64,000 nucleotides of DNA from Albimonas marina. GTDB lineage: Bacteria; Pseudomonadota; Alphaproteobacteria; Rhodobacterales; Rhodobacteraceae. Position 1 is the stretch's first letter, and every line of letters starts with the position of its first letter. The notes beneath the pieces are model-generated. The model worked only from the letters and a program-made list of their open reading frames with translations, was not told the origin of the DNA and ran no database searches. The stretch lies in the NCBI RefSeq assembly GCF_029223255.1, contig NZ_JARHUC010000001.1, positions 744,001 through 808,000 on the forward strand. Direction: 5' to 3'. Positions 18,332 to 25,816 of this stretch are shown piece after piece. Made by a program: the position numbers and the translations under genes.

Positions 18332-18461
18332 CTTGCTCATCCTTCCTCAGAATCACCTGTAGCCGCACCGAGTGGTGCGAGCGGTGCGGTTTTCTCAGAT
18401 AACTGGACTGGACGGCAATCCTCATGTGGTGCAGTTCTCACAAAAAATGTTGGAGGCCACT
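18332..18461. promoter_or_regulatory. Divergent control region between PDAKT protein and RHH gene
   Basis: Holds an inverted repeat CCGCACC (18363-18369) / GGTGCGG (18383-18389) with an extra GGTGC between, and a direct repeat GGTGCGGTTTTCTCA / GGTGCAGTTCTCACA downstream (18383 and about 18428). Clustered short repeats of this kind are typical RHH operators, so the plus-strand RHH protein probably binds here and controls both genes. Confidence 0.55.
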
Positions 18462-18818
18462 ATGGGGCGATCGCACAGGCTCAGCGTTTCGTTGGATGAC
18501 GATCTCTACGAGGCCCTCGCGCTCGAAGCGGAGGAAGCCGGTCGTTCGCTGGCGGATGTCATTCGGGATCGCCTCAGAGCCTCGGTGTTAGGCGATGGCG
18601 CCGTGGGAGAGGTCCGCAACGTTGGCGAGTTGGCTGAGAGCCTGCTGGCCCAGGGTCTCACCAACGAAGCGGTCCTGACGGAGGTGAGGCGGCGCCTTCC
18701 AGACGCCAAGACGTCCCTAGCTTCGGTGGCCTGGTATCGGTCCAACATGAAGCGCAGGGGGCTGTCTGTGATCTCTCAGGTCGAGGCCAGGCGCAAAGCG
18801 GCCTCGGCGCTAAAATGA
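18462..18818 (+). CDS. Ribbon-helix-helix protein with C-terminal PDAKT domain
   Basis: The only plus-strand gene of the element, 118 residues. Residues 1-45 fit a CopG/Arc-type RHH DNA-binding domain (RLSVSLDDDLYEALALEAEE, then GRSLADVIRDRLR). The C-terminal half (VGELAESLLAQGLTNEAVL, LPDAKTSLASVAWYRSNM) matches the C-terminal domain of the divergent 17603 gene. GGAGG at 18452-18456 sets the start at ATG 18462. Probably a regulator of the divergent promoter region and perhaps of the wider element. A clear hairpin follows the stop. Confidence 0.75.
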   Translation: MGRSHRLSVSLDDDLYEALALEAEEAGRSLADVIRDRLRASVLGDGAVGEVRNVGELAESLLAQGLTNEAVLTEVRRRLPDAKTSLASVAWYRSNMKRRGLSVISQVEARRKAASALK

Positions 18819-18823
18819 GAATG

Positions 18824-18857
18824 GCGCCCGCGATCCTTCAAGTTTGATCGCGGGCGC
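18824..18857 (+). terminator. Terminator-like hairpin after the RHH gene
   Basis: A 12-bp perfect stem (GCGCCCGCGATC at 18824-18835, complement at 18846-18857) with a 10-base loop, six bases after the RHH stop. No T-tract follows; it separates the plus-strand gene from the converging minus-strand operon. Confidence 0.6.
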
Positions 18858-18929
18858 GTAGGAGCGGGACCAGACTAACGAGCAGGAAGAGGGGTCCCTC
18901 TCCTATCCCGAATACGCTGCTGGGAGCGA

Positions 18930-19208
18930 TCAGCGCAGAGGGGCGGCCGCGGCCAGGCCGGCCCGCGTCTCCGCGATCTCGTCCTCGGCGATCTCGAGCG
19001 ACATCTGATAGGCGCGGCTCGCGGTCGGATCGGTGGCCGCGAGGTAGTTCGCCTTGTGCATGTCGCAGCCGTGCTCCTGCATCAGTTCCTGGACCCGCTC
19101 CTGATACAGGTCGTCCGCGCGCTTGCGCAGGTCGCGGAGGCGATTGGTGGACTTCGCGACGGAGTCCTCCAAGGCCTCCAGGATCGCCAGGTGTTCCGCC
19201 GCGCTCAT
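18930..19208 (-). CDS. Small helical protein, last gene of overlapping trio
   Basis: A 92-residue Glu/Ala/Leu-rich protein (LAILEALEDSVAKSTNRLRD and EMSLEIAEDEIAE-like segments), predicted mostly coiled-coil. Its ATG at 19208 overlaps the stop of the upstream gene in an ATGA, so translation is coupled; a second ATG at 19217 would add three residues. No family is recognised. Confidence 0.65.
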   Translation of the reverse strand: MSAAEHLAILEALEDSVAKSTNRLRDLRKRADDLYQERVQELMQEHGCDMHKANYLAATDPTASRAYQMSLEIAEDEIAETRAGLAAAAPLR

Positions 19209-19390
19209 CGCACCCATCCTTCCGGCTTGAGCTGCTCCAGGCGCGCCGCGCGCCCCTCGATGTCCCGTCGAAGCTCGGAGCCCTTCCGCTCGTGCTCTTC
19301 GGCCTGCTCGACCAGCGCGTCGATGATCCGCCGCTCCTTGGTCGCCTGCCCGTGGGTCCACTTGTCCTGCATGACGGCTTGCCCTTTCAT
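19205..19390 (-). CDS. Small charged protein, middle gene of trio
   Basis: A 61-residue, very charged helical protein (ERRIIDALVEQAEEHERKGS and ARLEQLKPEGWVR). The start (ATG 19390) and stop overlap both neighbours by ATGA junctions, strong evidence that it is a real gene despite its size. No family is recognised. Confidence 0.6.
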   Translation of the reverse strand: MKGQAVMQDKWTHGQATKERRIIDALVEQAEEHERKGSELRRDIEGRAARLEQLKPEGWVR

Positions 19391-19950
19391 CGTTTCGCGA
19401 CCGTGGGGATCACATTCTCAAGGCTCTTGCGAAGGGGGCGCTGACGGGCGCCGGTGGCCCGCGGAACCTGCATGTCCTTGCTGGCGCCGGGCGCGCTATG
19501 CCAAGCGGCCCAGCGCATCGCGGGGCCGATGGCGTTCGAGAGCCGACCGCCGTCGCTCTCGCCCGCCATCCGCGCGGAGCGCGAGAGGTCCAGCGACGCG
19601 AGGTGCAGCCTGTTGTGGGCATCCTCCAAGGCTTCGAGGGCCTCGTCGATCGCCGAGGATGCGTCGAGGAACTCGTCCACCTGCGCGTGCATCCTGACGA
19701 GCGCCTCCTGGCGGTTCTGCTCCTGCGCCTTCTCGGCCTCGTCCGCTCGCCGGCGCCGAAGGACGGCCAGCGCTTCGCCCAGGTCCGAATGCTCGCCGAG
19801 GAGGCGCCGGCGTTTCGCCCGCATCTCGGCGACCTGCTCGCTCTGGCCCTCGCCGTCGGCCACGCGCTCGGCGATCTCGCCATCCAGCCGGGCGACCTCG
19901 TCGTCAAGGACTTTGGCGCGGGCGGCCAGCGATTGTTCGGTCTCGGGCAT
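19387..19950 (-). CDS. Coiled-coil protein, first gene of trio
   Basis: A 187-residue protein with a long coiled coil (residues about 10-110: AARAKVLDDEVARLDGEIAE, EMRAKRRRLLGEHSDLGEAL, ALEALEDAHNRLHLASLDLS) and a basic C-terminal tail (RPLRKSLENVIPTVAKR). ATG 19950 is chosen because the upstream 66 bp of open frame contain a 20-bp palindrome rather than coding-like sequence. It could be a scaffold-like, DNA-organising or anti-repressor protein; phage scaffolding proteins can look like this, but no homology can be claimed. Confidence 0.62.
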   Translation of the reverse strand: MPETEQSLAARAKVLDDEVARLDGEIAERVADGEGQSEQVAEMRAKRRRLLGEHSDLGEALAVLRRRRADEAEKAQEQNRQEALVRMHAQVDEFLDASSAIDEALEALEDAHNRLHLASLDLSRSARMAGESDGGRLSNAIGPAMRWAAWHSAPGASKDMQVPRATGARQRPLRKSLENVIPTVAKR

Positions 19951-19981
19951 GTCTGCTCTCGGCTGCTCGTTCTTCACATCG

Positions 19982-20001
19982 CGCCCGCATGCATGCGGGC
20001 G
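19982..20001. promoter_or_regulatory. Perfect 20-bp palindrome upstream of the trio operon
   Basis: CGCCCGCATGCATGCGGGCG is a perfect palindrome 31 bp upstream of the trio's first ATG. The symmetry and position suggest an operator for a dimeric regulator or a 5'-UTR hairpin. Confidence 0.6.
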
Positions 20002-20188
20002 ATACCTGACGAGCATGTCGTCGCCGAAATCGGCTCGTAAGCCAGCGCTTGCCGCCTCGGCGCCAAAAAACGGTGCCTGGTTCGGTGCTCAGTCGATGGG
20101 GGAAGGTCAAAGGGCCTTGTTTCGTTGGGCCACGGAGGCCTTGAGCTCTTGATCCAAAGTTCTCGGGTCGCGCCGCCCCGCCTGTTTC

Positions 20189-20701
20189 TTACCTCGAAAC
20201 GAGGTCTTCCAGGAGTTGCAGGTCGACATTGGGGATGCTGGCGAAGAAGAGCGGGTCGGCGTTCAACTTGGACCTATACCATCGCACGCTGTGGGCGCTG
20301 GGGACCCTCAGGCCCTCGCGCTCGAACGCCAGCATGACTCCTCTCACCCAGCCCCGAGGAAAGGCTATGCTGCCGGTAATCGCGTAGGCGGCCAGAAGCA
20401 GCCCCACGATGCTTGAGGCCTGGCTGGCTAGAGGGTCCAGCGGAGCGTCCTGAAGAGCTTCGGCGATAAGGGCGTCCGCTTCCGCCTGCCGTTTGGTGGC
20501 AGTCGGCAGGCCGCCGCAAGAGGGGCCCGCGAAGGCGAGCCCTGAGGGAAGACCCCGCCAGGTCTCCAGCAAACCCGCCTTCTCGGCCCTGTCCCGAGCG
20601 TAGGAGGGAGTCACGCCCAACCGTTCCGCGGCCTCGCGTTTCGTGGCGCTGGTCGCCAGCACCTCTTCAAGCCGGCGTTTATCCTCTAGCGACGGTGTCA
20701 T
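20189..20701 (-). CDS. HTH protein of unknown function
   Basis: A 170-residue protein. Residues 1-45 contain a probable HTH (LEEVLATSATKREAAERLGV followed by TPSYARDRAEKAG). The C-terminal part ends with HSVRWYRSKLNADPLF, a motif that echoes the SVAWYRSNMK segment of the RHH protein at 18462, so the same small C-terminal module may recur. ATG 20701 follows GAGGCAGGC. No family can be named; probably a regulator or a phage-type DNA-binding protein. Confidence 0.6.
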   Translation of the reverse strand: MTPSLEDKRRLEEVLATSATKREAAERLGVTPSYARDRAEKAGLLETWRGLPSGLAFAGPSCGGLPTATKRQAEADALIAEALQDAPLDPLASQASSIVGLLLAAYAITGSIAFPRGWVRGVMLAFEREGLRVPSAHSVRWYRSKLNADPLFFASIPNVDLQLLEDLVSR

Positions 20702-20868
20702 GCCTGCCTCATATTGCGTCGCGGCGGCCCGCGTAGACCGTCGAATGAAGCGCCCAGGATCGTCCAAGAACGCTCGAGCGCCCGAGTAGCGCCTTCCTCA
20801 GACTTCGAGCGCCTCGGGCCCCAGGGGCCACCCTATCGCCCCGGGCGACGCCTTTCGGGACGACGCGC

Positions 20869-21105
20869 TCAGGAACGCGGAATGGCCTTCGCCACGGGGA
20901 GCTTCTCGACGAAGGGGCGAAGATCTCGGCCGGCAAGCCCCGCCACGATCTCCCTGTCACCCTCCTCCGCCAAGGGTGTGACCACTCCCCGTTCGGCCTC
21001 ATCCCTGAGCGATCCGACGCCGTTCCCCGGGGCGCATCTGACGCGAACCCCTGCCATCCTGTAACACCCGTCGGCGCCGACGAACTGGACATAGACGTCA
21101 GCCAT
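20869..21105 (-). CDS. Small unknown protein overlapping the TerS-like gene
   Basis: A 78-residue protein (MADVYVQFVGADGCYRMAGV at the start, FVEKLPVAKAIPRS at the end). Its ATG at 21105 overlaps the end of the upstream gene by 8 bp, so the two are translationally coupled. No family is recognised and no membrane segment is visible. Confidence 0.5.
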   Translation of the reverse strand: MADVYVQFVGADGCYRMAGVRVRCAPGNGVGSLRDEAERGVVTPLAEEGDREIVAGLAGRDLRPFVEKLPVAKAIPRS

Positions 21106-21682
21106 GGTCCAGCTCCTCGCATTCGGCGTCTTCCGCCCCGCCTGCATCGATGCGGTTCCCATCAGGGTCGACGAGAACGACCTTATGGGTCCGCTCCGTC
21201 ACGTGGGGCGTCGAATTGATGGAGACGACGTTGGTGACCGGCGAAGAAGGGGGCTCGAGAGCGGATCGCATTTCCCGCCGGGTCCCGTTCAGGTCCCGCA
21301 GGGGGATGGTGCTGACCTTGATCCTCTCGAAGCCGTCGTCGAGGACATAGTTGCCGTCGCCATCGCGCTTGTATTCCCACCCGCCGTCGAGATGCATCTC
21401 GATATGCTGGTCCACCTTGAAGCCAAGCCGGGTCGCCCGATCCTGCGAGGCGAAGGCGAGCGCCTGCTGGAGGCGCCGGCCGAACTCGGGGTCCCGCTCC
21501 CTGTGCCGATACAGGGCCACTCTGCTCATGCCCGCCCTGCGGCACGCGTCCGAAAGGTTCCCTCCAGTATCTAGGACCAGCGCCAGAAATTCGTCGGCGC
21601 GCTCAGGGACGGCCAGGATGGCGGGACTGTCGCCCGGAAGCGGGATGATCCGATCCGCCGCCCTGTTGTGACTATCGCCCAT
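21098..21682 (-). CDS. Terminase-small-subunit-like HTH protein
   Basis: A 194-residue protein. Residues about 25-65 form a helix-turn-helix of the terminase-small-subunit type (ADEFLALVLDTGGNLSDACR, AGMSRVALYRHRERDPEFGR), followed by a helical segment (ALAFASQDRATRLGFKVDQH) and a less conserved C-terminal part with predicted strands (WEYKRDGDGNYVLDDG). Such N-terminal folds in phages and satellites recognise pac/cos DNA. ATG 21682 has GGAGGG and AGAAGG upstream. A homeodomain-like transcription factor is the alternative; no large terminase is in the element, as expected for a satellite that borrows the helper's packaging motor. Confidence 0.55.
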   Translation of the reverse strand: MGDSHNRAADRIIPLPGDSPAILAVPERADEFLALVLDTGGNLSDACRRAGMSRVALYRHRERDPEFGRRLQQALAFASQDRATRLGFKVDQHIEMHLDGGWEYKRDGDGNYVLDDGFERIKVSTIPLRDLNGTRREMRSALEPPSSPVTNVVSINSTPHVTERTHKVVLVDPDGNRIDAGGAEDAECEELDHG

Positions 21683-22349
21683 CCTTCTCGACCCTCCGCT
21701 CGGTGTCCAACTCTGTGCTCGCGAGGCCTGGCGGCGCATAACCCATTGCCCATGAAGGACTTCTGGGCGCGACGCCCTCTGATCCTTGATCCCTGGGCCT
21801 CCAGGTTCGGCGGGGACTGAGAGGGCGGACGCGGCGACCATGCGCGTGCGCGAAGCAGATTGCCGTCATGCGGGCGCCTAGTAAGCCAGCAATTAAGCCC
21901 CTGTAGCCCCTGCAACCCCTGCGCCCCCTGTAACGCCTCGCCGAAAAAAAAGGTCGATGGGACGCGAGGCAGGGGTGAAGACTAGGCGCGCACTGGCGGG
22001 AAATTCAGCGAGGGGCAATACGCCAAAGCGTCTCTAATGCACCAAGGGGAAAAGCTAGGCGACTTGCCTTTTATCTTTTTATTTCATTGCTTTAGTCAGA
22101 ATAAGACACCTAGGCGCCTAAGACATCTAGCTCTAAGTCATATACGGACGCCGTGCACCGAAACCACGCTGTGCACCGAAATGCCTGAGGGGGCAACGCG
22201 CTTACGATCAATTTATATATAACTACTACTTCTAGGTGTCTTGGTGCATTATTCAACATAAGGTCATGAAATGAATAGAAAAATGCCAAGACCCCATGGC
22301 AAGACATGTAGCAAGACACGTCTGCCCTAGGTGTCTTGGCCCTTCCGCC
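21683..22349. other. Gene-poor AT-rich repeat region, candidate replication origin
   Basis: A 667-bp stretch between the primase gene and the TerS-like operon with the lowest GC of the window (about 22010-22300). It holds three copies of CTAGGTGTCTT (minus at 22103-22113; plus at 22232-22242 and 22327-22337) and further CAAGACA boxes at 22286-22319, two copies of GTGCACCGAAA (22153-22163, 22171-22181), a TAGGCGCCTA palindrome (22111-22120), GGGCGCCTAG (21872-21881) and the A/T run ATTTATATATAA (22211-22222). Iteron-like repeats plus an AT-rich stretch next to a primase-helicase gene are what a satellite origin looks like. No convincing coding frame is present. Confidence 0.6.
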
Positions 22350-24557
22350 TCAATTGAGGAGGTCGAATTCTTCCTTGGTTGCGATGCCCTGCATGTCCAT
22401 CCAGGCGCGCGTTCTGTCGGCCGCCCCCGCCTCCTTCCATTTGTCGTGATCCTGGACGGACCAGAGCATAACCGCGGGCAGGCTGGGATTGGTTTGCCTG
22501 GTATGGCGTTCGCATCCGGCGGCCTGGAGCGCGAGCTTCAGGGCGGACTTGTGCGGACGGGTCGAAGCGGGAAGCGCCGCCCATGCATCCTCGAAGCGGA
22601 ACAGGTCGTGCCGCAATGGGCCGGTCCTCGAGGCCATCCACTCTGCGACTGTGCTTTCCACCTCGTTCATCGAGGCTTCCCGCATCTCCGCCTTGGCGGT
22701 CGTCATCGGCGCGCGGCCCTTCGGGTTCAGTTTGGGCGCGTGCCTTTCGAGCCGATGCTTCCAGGCGGCGGGGCCGTCCTTGCTCTCGATGAAGGACCAC
22801 AGCCTCTCGTAGTAGGAGGCCTCGCGAGGTTCGGCGGGCGAGAAGATCACCAGCCATCGCCTGTCCCCTTCCTCAAGCCGCATGGCGTTCTTGTGGTTGG
22901 TGAAGCACATCATGTTCAGGTGGTTGGGGATCGAGTAGAGCGGCGCCCCCTTGTCTTCGATGCGCAGGGTTTCGTTGGTGATGACGGGCTTCAGCTTGTT
23001 TGCCAGTTCAAGGCGGCCGTTCGTCATCAGCTCCTCGACGATGGCTAGGGACGCGCCCTCCTGCCACTTGGTCCACCTCTCACGGAGCTCGTCAGGGCTG
23101 GGTTCGGCTACGTTGGCCGCGCCGATGATCCGTTTCAGCAAGACGCCGAGCGCCGTCTTGCCCGTGCCCTGCTGCCCCTGGATGAGCGGGGCGAACATCA
23201 CCTTCAACTCCGGACGGCAGCAGACGAAGTGCATGAAGTCCAGCACGTGGCCCCGTTCGACCGGATCGGGAAAGAGGTATTCCAGGTGCCCCTCCATGAC
23301 GGAGACGTCGCCCTCCCTGGACGCCACGCCAGACGGTCGCCACAGGTTGTAGGTAGATTTCCCCAGAACCTCCTTGGCTGCGGGAACGTAGGCCATAGCC
23401 TCGAAACGCCTGACCGGCGTCTTCCCCTTATACACCCGCGACACCAGGTTGTGCTCTGGGTCCAGGCTGGCGTAGAGCGAGTTCCACTGGTCCGGCTTGA
23501 ACTGTTTGAGATCCTCGCGACGGACGAAGCGCATAGCGTCCGCCACGAAGACCCATTCGGCCATGTGGTCCTTGGGCGATTTCGGCGCCTCGGCGCCTAG
23601 GTCGACCTCGAGGTCGTCGTCGAAGTCGTCCGCGGCGTCCCCCGTCATGCCGGGGATAGCGTCCTCGCGGCCGGCGTCGCGCAGCGCCTTGTGCAGCGTG
23701 CGATAGGTCACGCCGTCCGCCCTGGAGGCGTCCAGGCTGTCCCACCTGCGGCCGATGATCCAGGCGTCTTCCGCATACCTGGGGTCGCCGGTGGACCACT
23801 CCACGAACTCCGTCCTGCCTTCGCCGGCGGTGGCATGATGGCAGGCCTGCATGAGGGTGAACCAGGCCGCATGGTCCTGGAAGTTCCCAGGCTCCAACGC
23901 GCCGAGCATCTCCGCCAGCTCTTCGGCCGTATGGTGGCCAGGATCGACGGGGGCGCCGACGGACCGCTCGGGCCTGCGGGCGACGTCGAGGATGGCCTCC
24001 GGCGCCTCGGGCAGGCCCAGGAAGATGTCGTCGGGATCGGCCTCCCACACGCCTTCGACCCTCAGCCACTCATACGGCCTGCCCTGCTCCGGATGGATCG
24101 ATCCGGGGGCCACGACCTGCCTGCCCCTGGTCTTGAACTCGACGCCCGGAAAGGCTTCCAGGCTGTCGATCAACAGGACCTCGACGGGCTTGGTCAGGTA
24201 GATATGGAGACCGCCGCCGCCGGTTCGAACGGCGGGCCAAAGCCGAGGATCGGCGCCGGTCCAGAGGATCAACTCGTCGAAGGCCGTCCCGCTGGGATCA
24301 TTGCGAGGATCGTAGTCGATGACCAGGTGCTCGGAGCCCAGCCGAACCCCCACGTTGATCCCCGTCTTCGCCGCTTCGGCCATGACCTGGTCCGCGACAT
24401 AGGAGCGTCGAACCCAGTCTTTGTCACGTGGACGCTTTCCGTCTTTTCTGTCCCGCCCCTGCTTGTCGCGGCTGGTTCGGTTCCAAGGGTGAAGCGGGAT
24501 CAGGGGAAAGCCGGCGTCGGCCAGCGGGCGCATTTGCGACGTATCGACGGACATCAT
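22350..24557 (-). CDS. Primase-polymerase / SF3-like helicase replication protein
   Basis: A 735-residue two-domain replication protein. Residues about 10-190 are a bifunctional DNA primase/polymerase domain: metal-binding LVIDYDPRND (Asp81, Asp83), RTGGGGLHIYL (His118) and FKTRGRQVVAPGSIHPE. Residues about 415-600 are a phage-type D5/DUF5906-like helicase: Walker A GQQGTGKT (461-468), Walker B LAIVEEL (504-510), and a sensor-like LNMMCFTNH (547-555). ATG 24557 overlaps the stop of the small HTH gene by an ATGA junction. It should initiate and unwind the excised element, probably at the repeat region just downstream. Confidence 0.88.
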   Translation of the reverse strand: MMSVDTSQMRPLADAGFPLIPLHPWNRTSRDKQGRDRKDGKRPRDKDWVRRSYVADQVMAEAAKTGINVGVRLGSEHLVIDYDPRNDPSGTAFDELILWTGADPRLWPAVRTGGGGLHIYLTKPVEVLLIDSLEAFPGVEFKTRGRQVVAPGSIHPEQGRPYEWLRVEGVWEADPDDIFLGLPEAPEAILDVARRPERSVGAPVDPGHHTAEELAEMLGALEPGNFQDHAAWFTLMQACHHATAGEGRTEFVEWSTGDPRYAEDAWIIGRRWDSLDASRADGVTYRTLHKALRDAGREDAIPGMTGDAADDFDDDLEVDLGAEAPKSPKDHMAEWVFVADAMRFVRREDLKQFKPDQWNSLYASLDPEHNLVSRVYKGKTPVRRFEAMAYVPAAKEVLGKSTYNLWRPSGVASREGDVSVMEGHLEYLFPDPVERGHVLDFMHFVCCRPELKVMFAPLIQGQQGTGKTALGVLLKRIIGAANVAEPSPDELRERWTKWQEGASLAIVEELMTNGRLELANKLKPVITNETLRIEDKGAPLYSIPNHLNMMCFTNHKNAMRLEEGDRRWLVIFSPAEPREASYYERLWSFIESKDGPAAWKHRLERHAPKLNPKGRAPMTTAKAEMREASMNEVESTVAEWMASRTGPLRHDLFRFEDAWAALPASTRPHKSALKLALQAAGCERHTRQTNPSLPAVMLWSVQDHDKWKEAGAADRTRAWMDMQGIATKEEFDLLN

Positions 24558-24787
24558 TTGCCCGCCCTCCGCCGCTGGAGCCAAGCCTCGCACTCGGCCT
24601 GGGCGTAGAAGATGGCGCCCTCGACGCGCTCGAACGCGGGGCCATACTCGAGGTCCTTCTTTCGAAGGCTGCGATACTGGGCCATCGTAGCGACGGTCAG
24701 GCCGCAGAATTCGGCGGCTTCCCGCGCGTCGAGCCAAGCGTGTTTCGCTGGTTTTTCTGCGCGAGCGGGCGCGTTATCATAGTCCAT
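24554..24787 (-). CDS. Small HTH protein (AlpA/MerR-type, HTH_17)
   Basis: A 77-residue protein with a winged-HTH of the excisionase/AlpA type: AWLDAREAAEFCGLTVATMA, then YRSLRKKDLEYGPAFERVEG and FYAQAECEAWLQRR. Such proteins act as excisionase/directionality factors or as activators of the integrase in satellites. It is co-transcribed with the primase (ATGA overlap). GGGCGCCTAG lies 20 bp upstream of its start and recurs at 21872, in the other intergenic region flanking the primase operon. Confidence 0.8.
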   Translation of the reverse strand: MDYDNAPARAEKPAKHAWLDAREAAEFCGLTVATMAQYRSLRKKDLEYGPAFERVEGAIFYAQAECEAWLQRRRAGK

Positions 24788-24933
24788 GTTCGACCCTGTA
24801 GGTTCTGGGCGCCTAGCTCCAAGGCGCAGGGGTTGGGCGGTCAGTTGTCCAAACTGTCATTCGGCGCGGTGGTGTTGCTGGACCACCGCGCCGACGTTCT
24901 TCAGAATGTCGAGTTCGACTCTTGCGGGTGACC

Positions 24934-24964
24934 AGCGAAGCGCAGCGGAGCGCAGCGGAGCGCA
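24934..24964. repeat. Short tandem repeat CGCAGCGGAG
   Basis: Two exact 10-bp copies (24941-24950, 24951-24960) with partial copies on both sides, in the 224-bp gap between the unknown gene at 25012 and the HTH-primase operon. No function is evident. Confidence 0.85.
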
Positions 24965-25011
24965 AGACGCTGGCTGCCTGAGGCCTGTTCGCTCACCTGC
25001 AGGAGTTTCGA

Positions 25012-25389
25012 TCAGCTCTCCGCCCGACCGCTCTCGATGCGACGCGCCCACTCGAAGACCTCTGGGCCGAGGTGCTCAAGATCTAGAGGCCGGTTCGAGT
25101 TCAGGAGCCCCTTGGCGTCGGAGTAGTAGTCCCCCGAGCGCACGTAGAAGATGCCCCACACGCTGGCGAGGATATTGTCGACCAGCCAGTGATACTTGCC
25201 TAGGCCCGCATCTTCGGCGGCGTCTTCCAGACTCTGGCGAACCGCGAACCTCGCATCGCCTTCGTCTTTGAACGGCGGGTGGCGCGACAGGATTTCCGCC
25301 GACCTATTCATGAGGTAGACGCAGGCGTTCCAGTCGTCGATGGGCCAGTCGTTCAGCGACCCCGCGGGCGGTTTCTCCGAGGTCCTCAT
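25012..25389 (-). CDS. Unknown small protein
   Basis: A 125-residue protein starting MRTSEKPPAGSLNDWPIDDW, rich in aromatic residues (KYHWLVDNILASVWGIFYVR), with no signal peptide. Its ATG at 25389 overlaps the stop of the AlpA-like gene in an ATGA. It does not match a family I know. Its position between the AlpA-like regulator and the replication operon suggests a role in the element's life cycle. Confidence 0.6.
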   Translation of the reverse strand: MRTSEKPPAGSLNDWPIDDWNACVYLMNRSAEILSRHPPFKDEGDARFAVRQSLEDAAEDAGLGKYHWLVDNILASVWGIFYVRSGDYYSDAKGLLNSNRPLDLEHLGPEVFEWARRIESGRAES

Positions 25390-25706
25390 CGCTGGACCTC
25401 CCCACGCGCGAAGGCGTCGAGGTCGTCTCGGTGGTAGCGCACGAGGCGCCCGCCGACGAGTTTGTAGTTGGGGCCCTTCCCCTGGCTCCGCCACACCCTC
25501 ATCGTCGCGGGGCGGAGCGTCAAGTAAGAGGCGGCGGCGTTGGTGTCCATCCAGGGGGATGTGAAGGTTTCGGCACCCTCAAGAGAGCCGTTTCCGACAG
25601 ACATGCAAGTATCCCGCATAAGGGTTTCATACGATGTTCCCCTGCGTTCAGTGTCGTAAGCCGCCCACTCGCCGCCGAAGGCGAGATCGAGAGAGCGGTG
25701 TTTCAT
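25386..25706 (-). CDS. AlpA/excisionase-like HTH protein
   Basis: The C-terminal 55 residues are a compact HTH_17 domain (MDTNAAASYLTLRPATMRVW, then KLVGGRLVRYHRDDLDAFA), the kind found in phage/satellite excisionases. The start is uncertain: ATG 25706 gives 106 residues with coding-like codons (MKHRSLDLAFGGEWAAYD), ATG 25604 gives 72 residues, and neither has a strong ribosome site. It lies 110 bp downstream of the integrase on the same strand, the classical int-xis order. Confidence 0.68.
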   Translation of the reverse strand: MKHRSLDLAFGGEWAAYDTERRGTSYETLMRDTCMSVGNGSLEGAETFTSPWMDTNAAASYLTLRPATMRVWRSQGKGPNYKLVGGRLVRYHRDDLDAFARGEVQR

Positions 25707-25816
25707 GTGATTGTCGTCAATGTTCGTCGAGGCATGCAGAGGTGTGTTGAGGTATACCGAAGCGTGCGAGGGGGAAGATACTAACGTTTGCAACCCCCTT
25801 CGCATATTTTCGCCCT

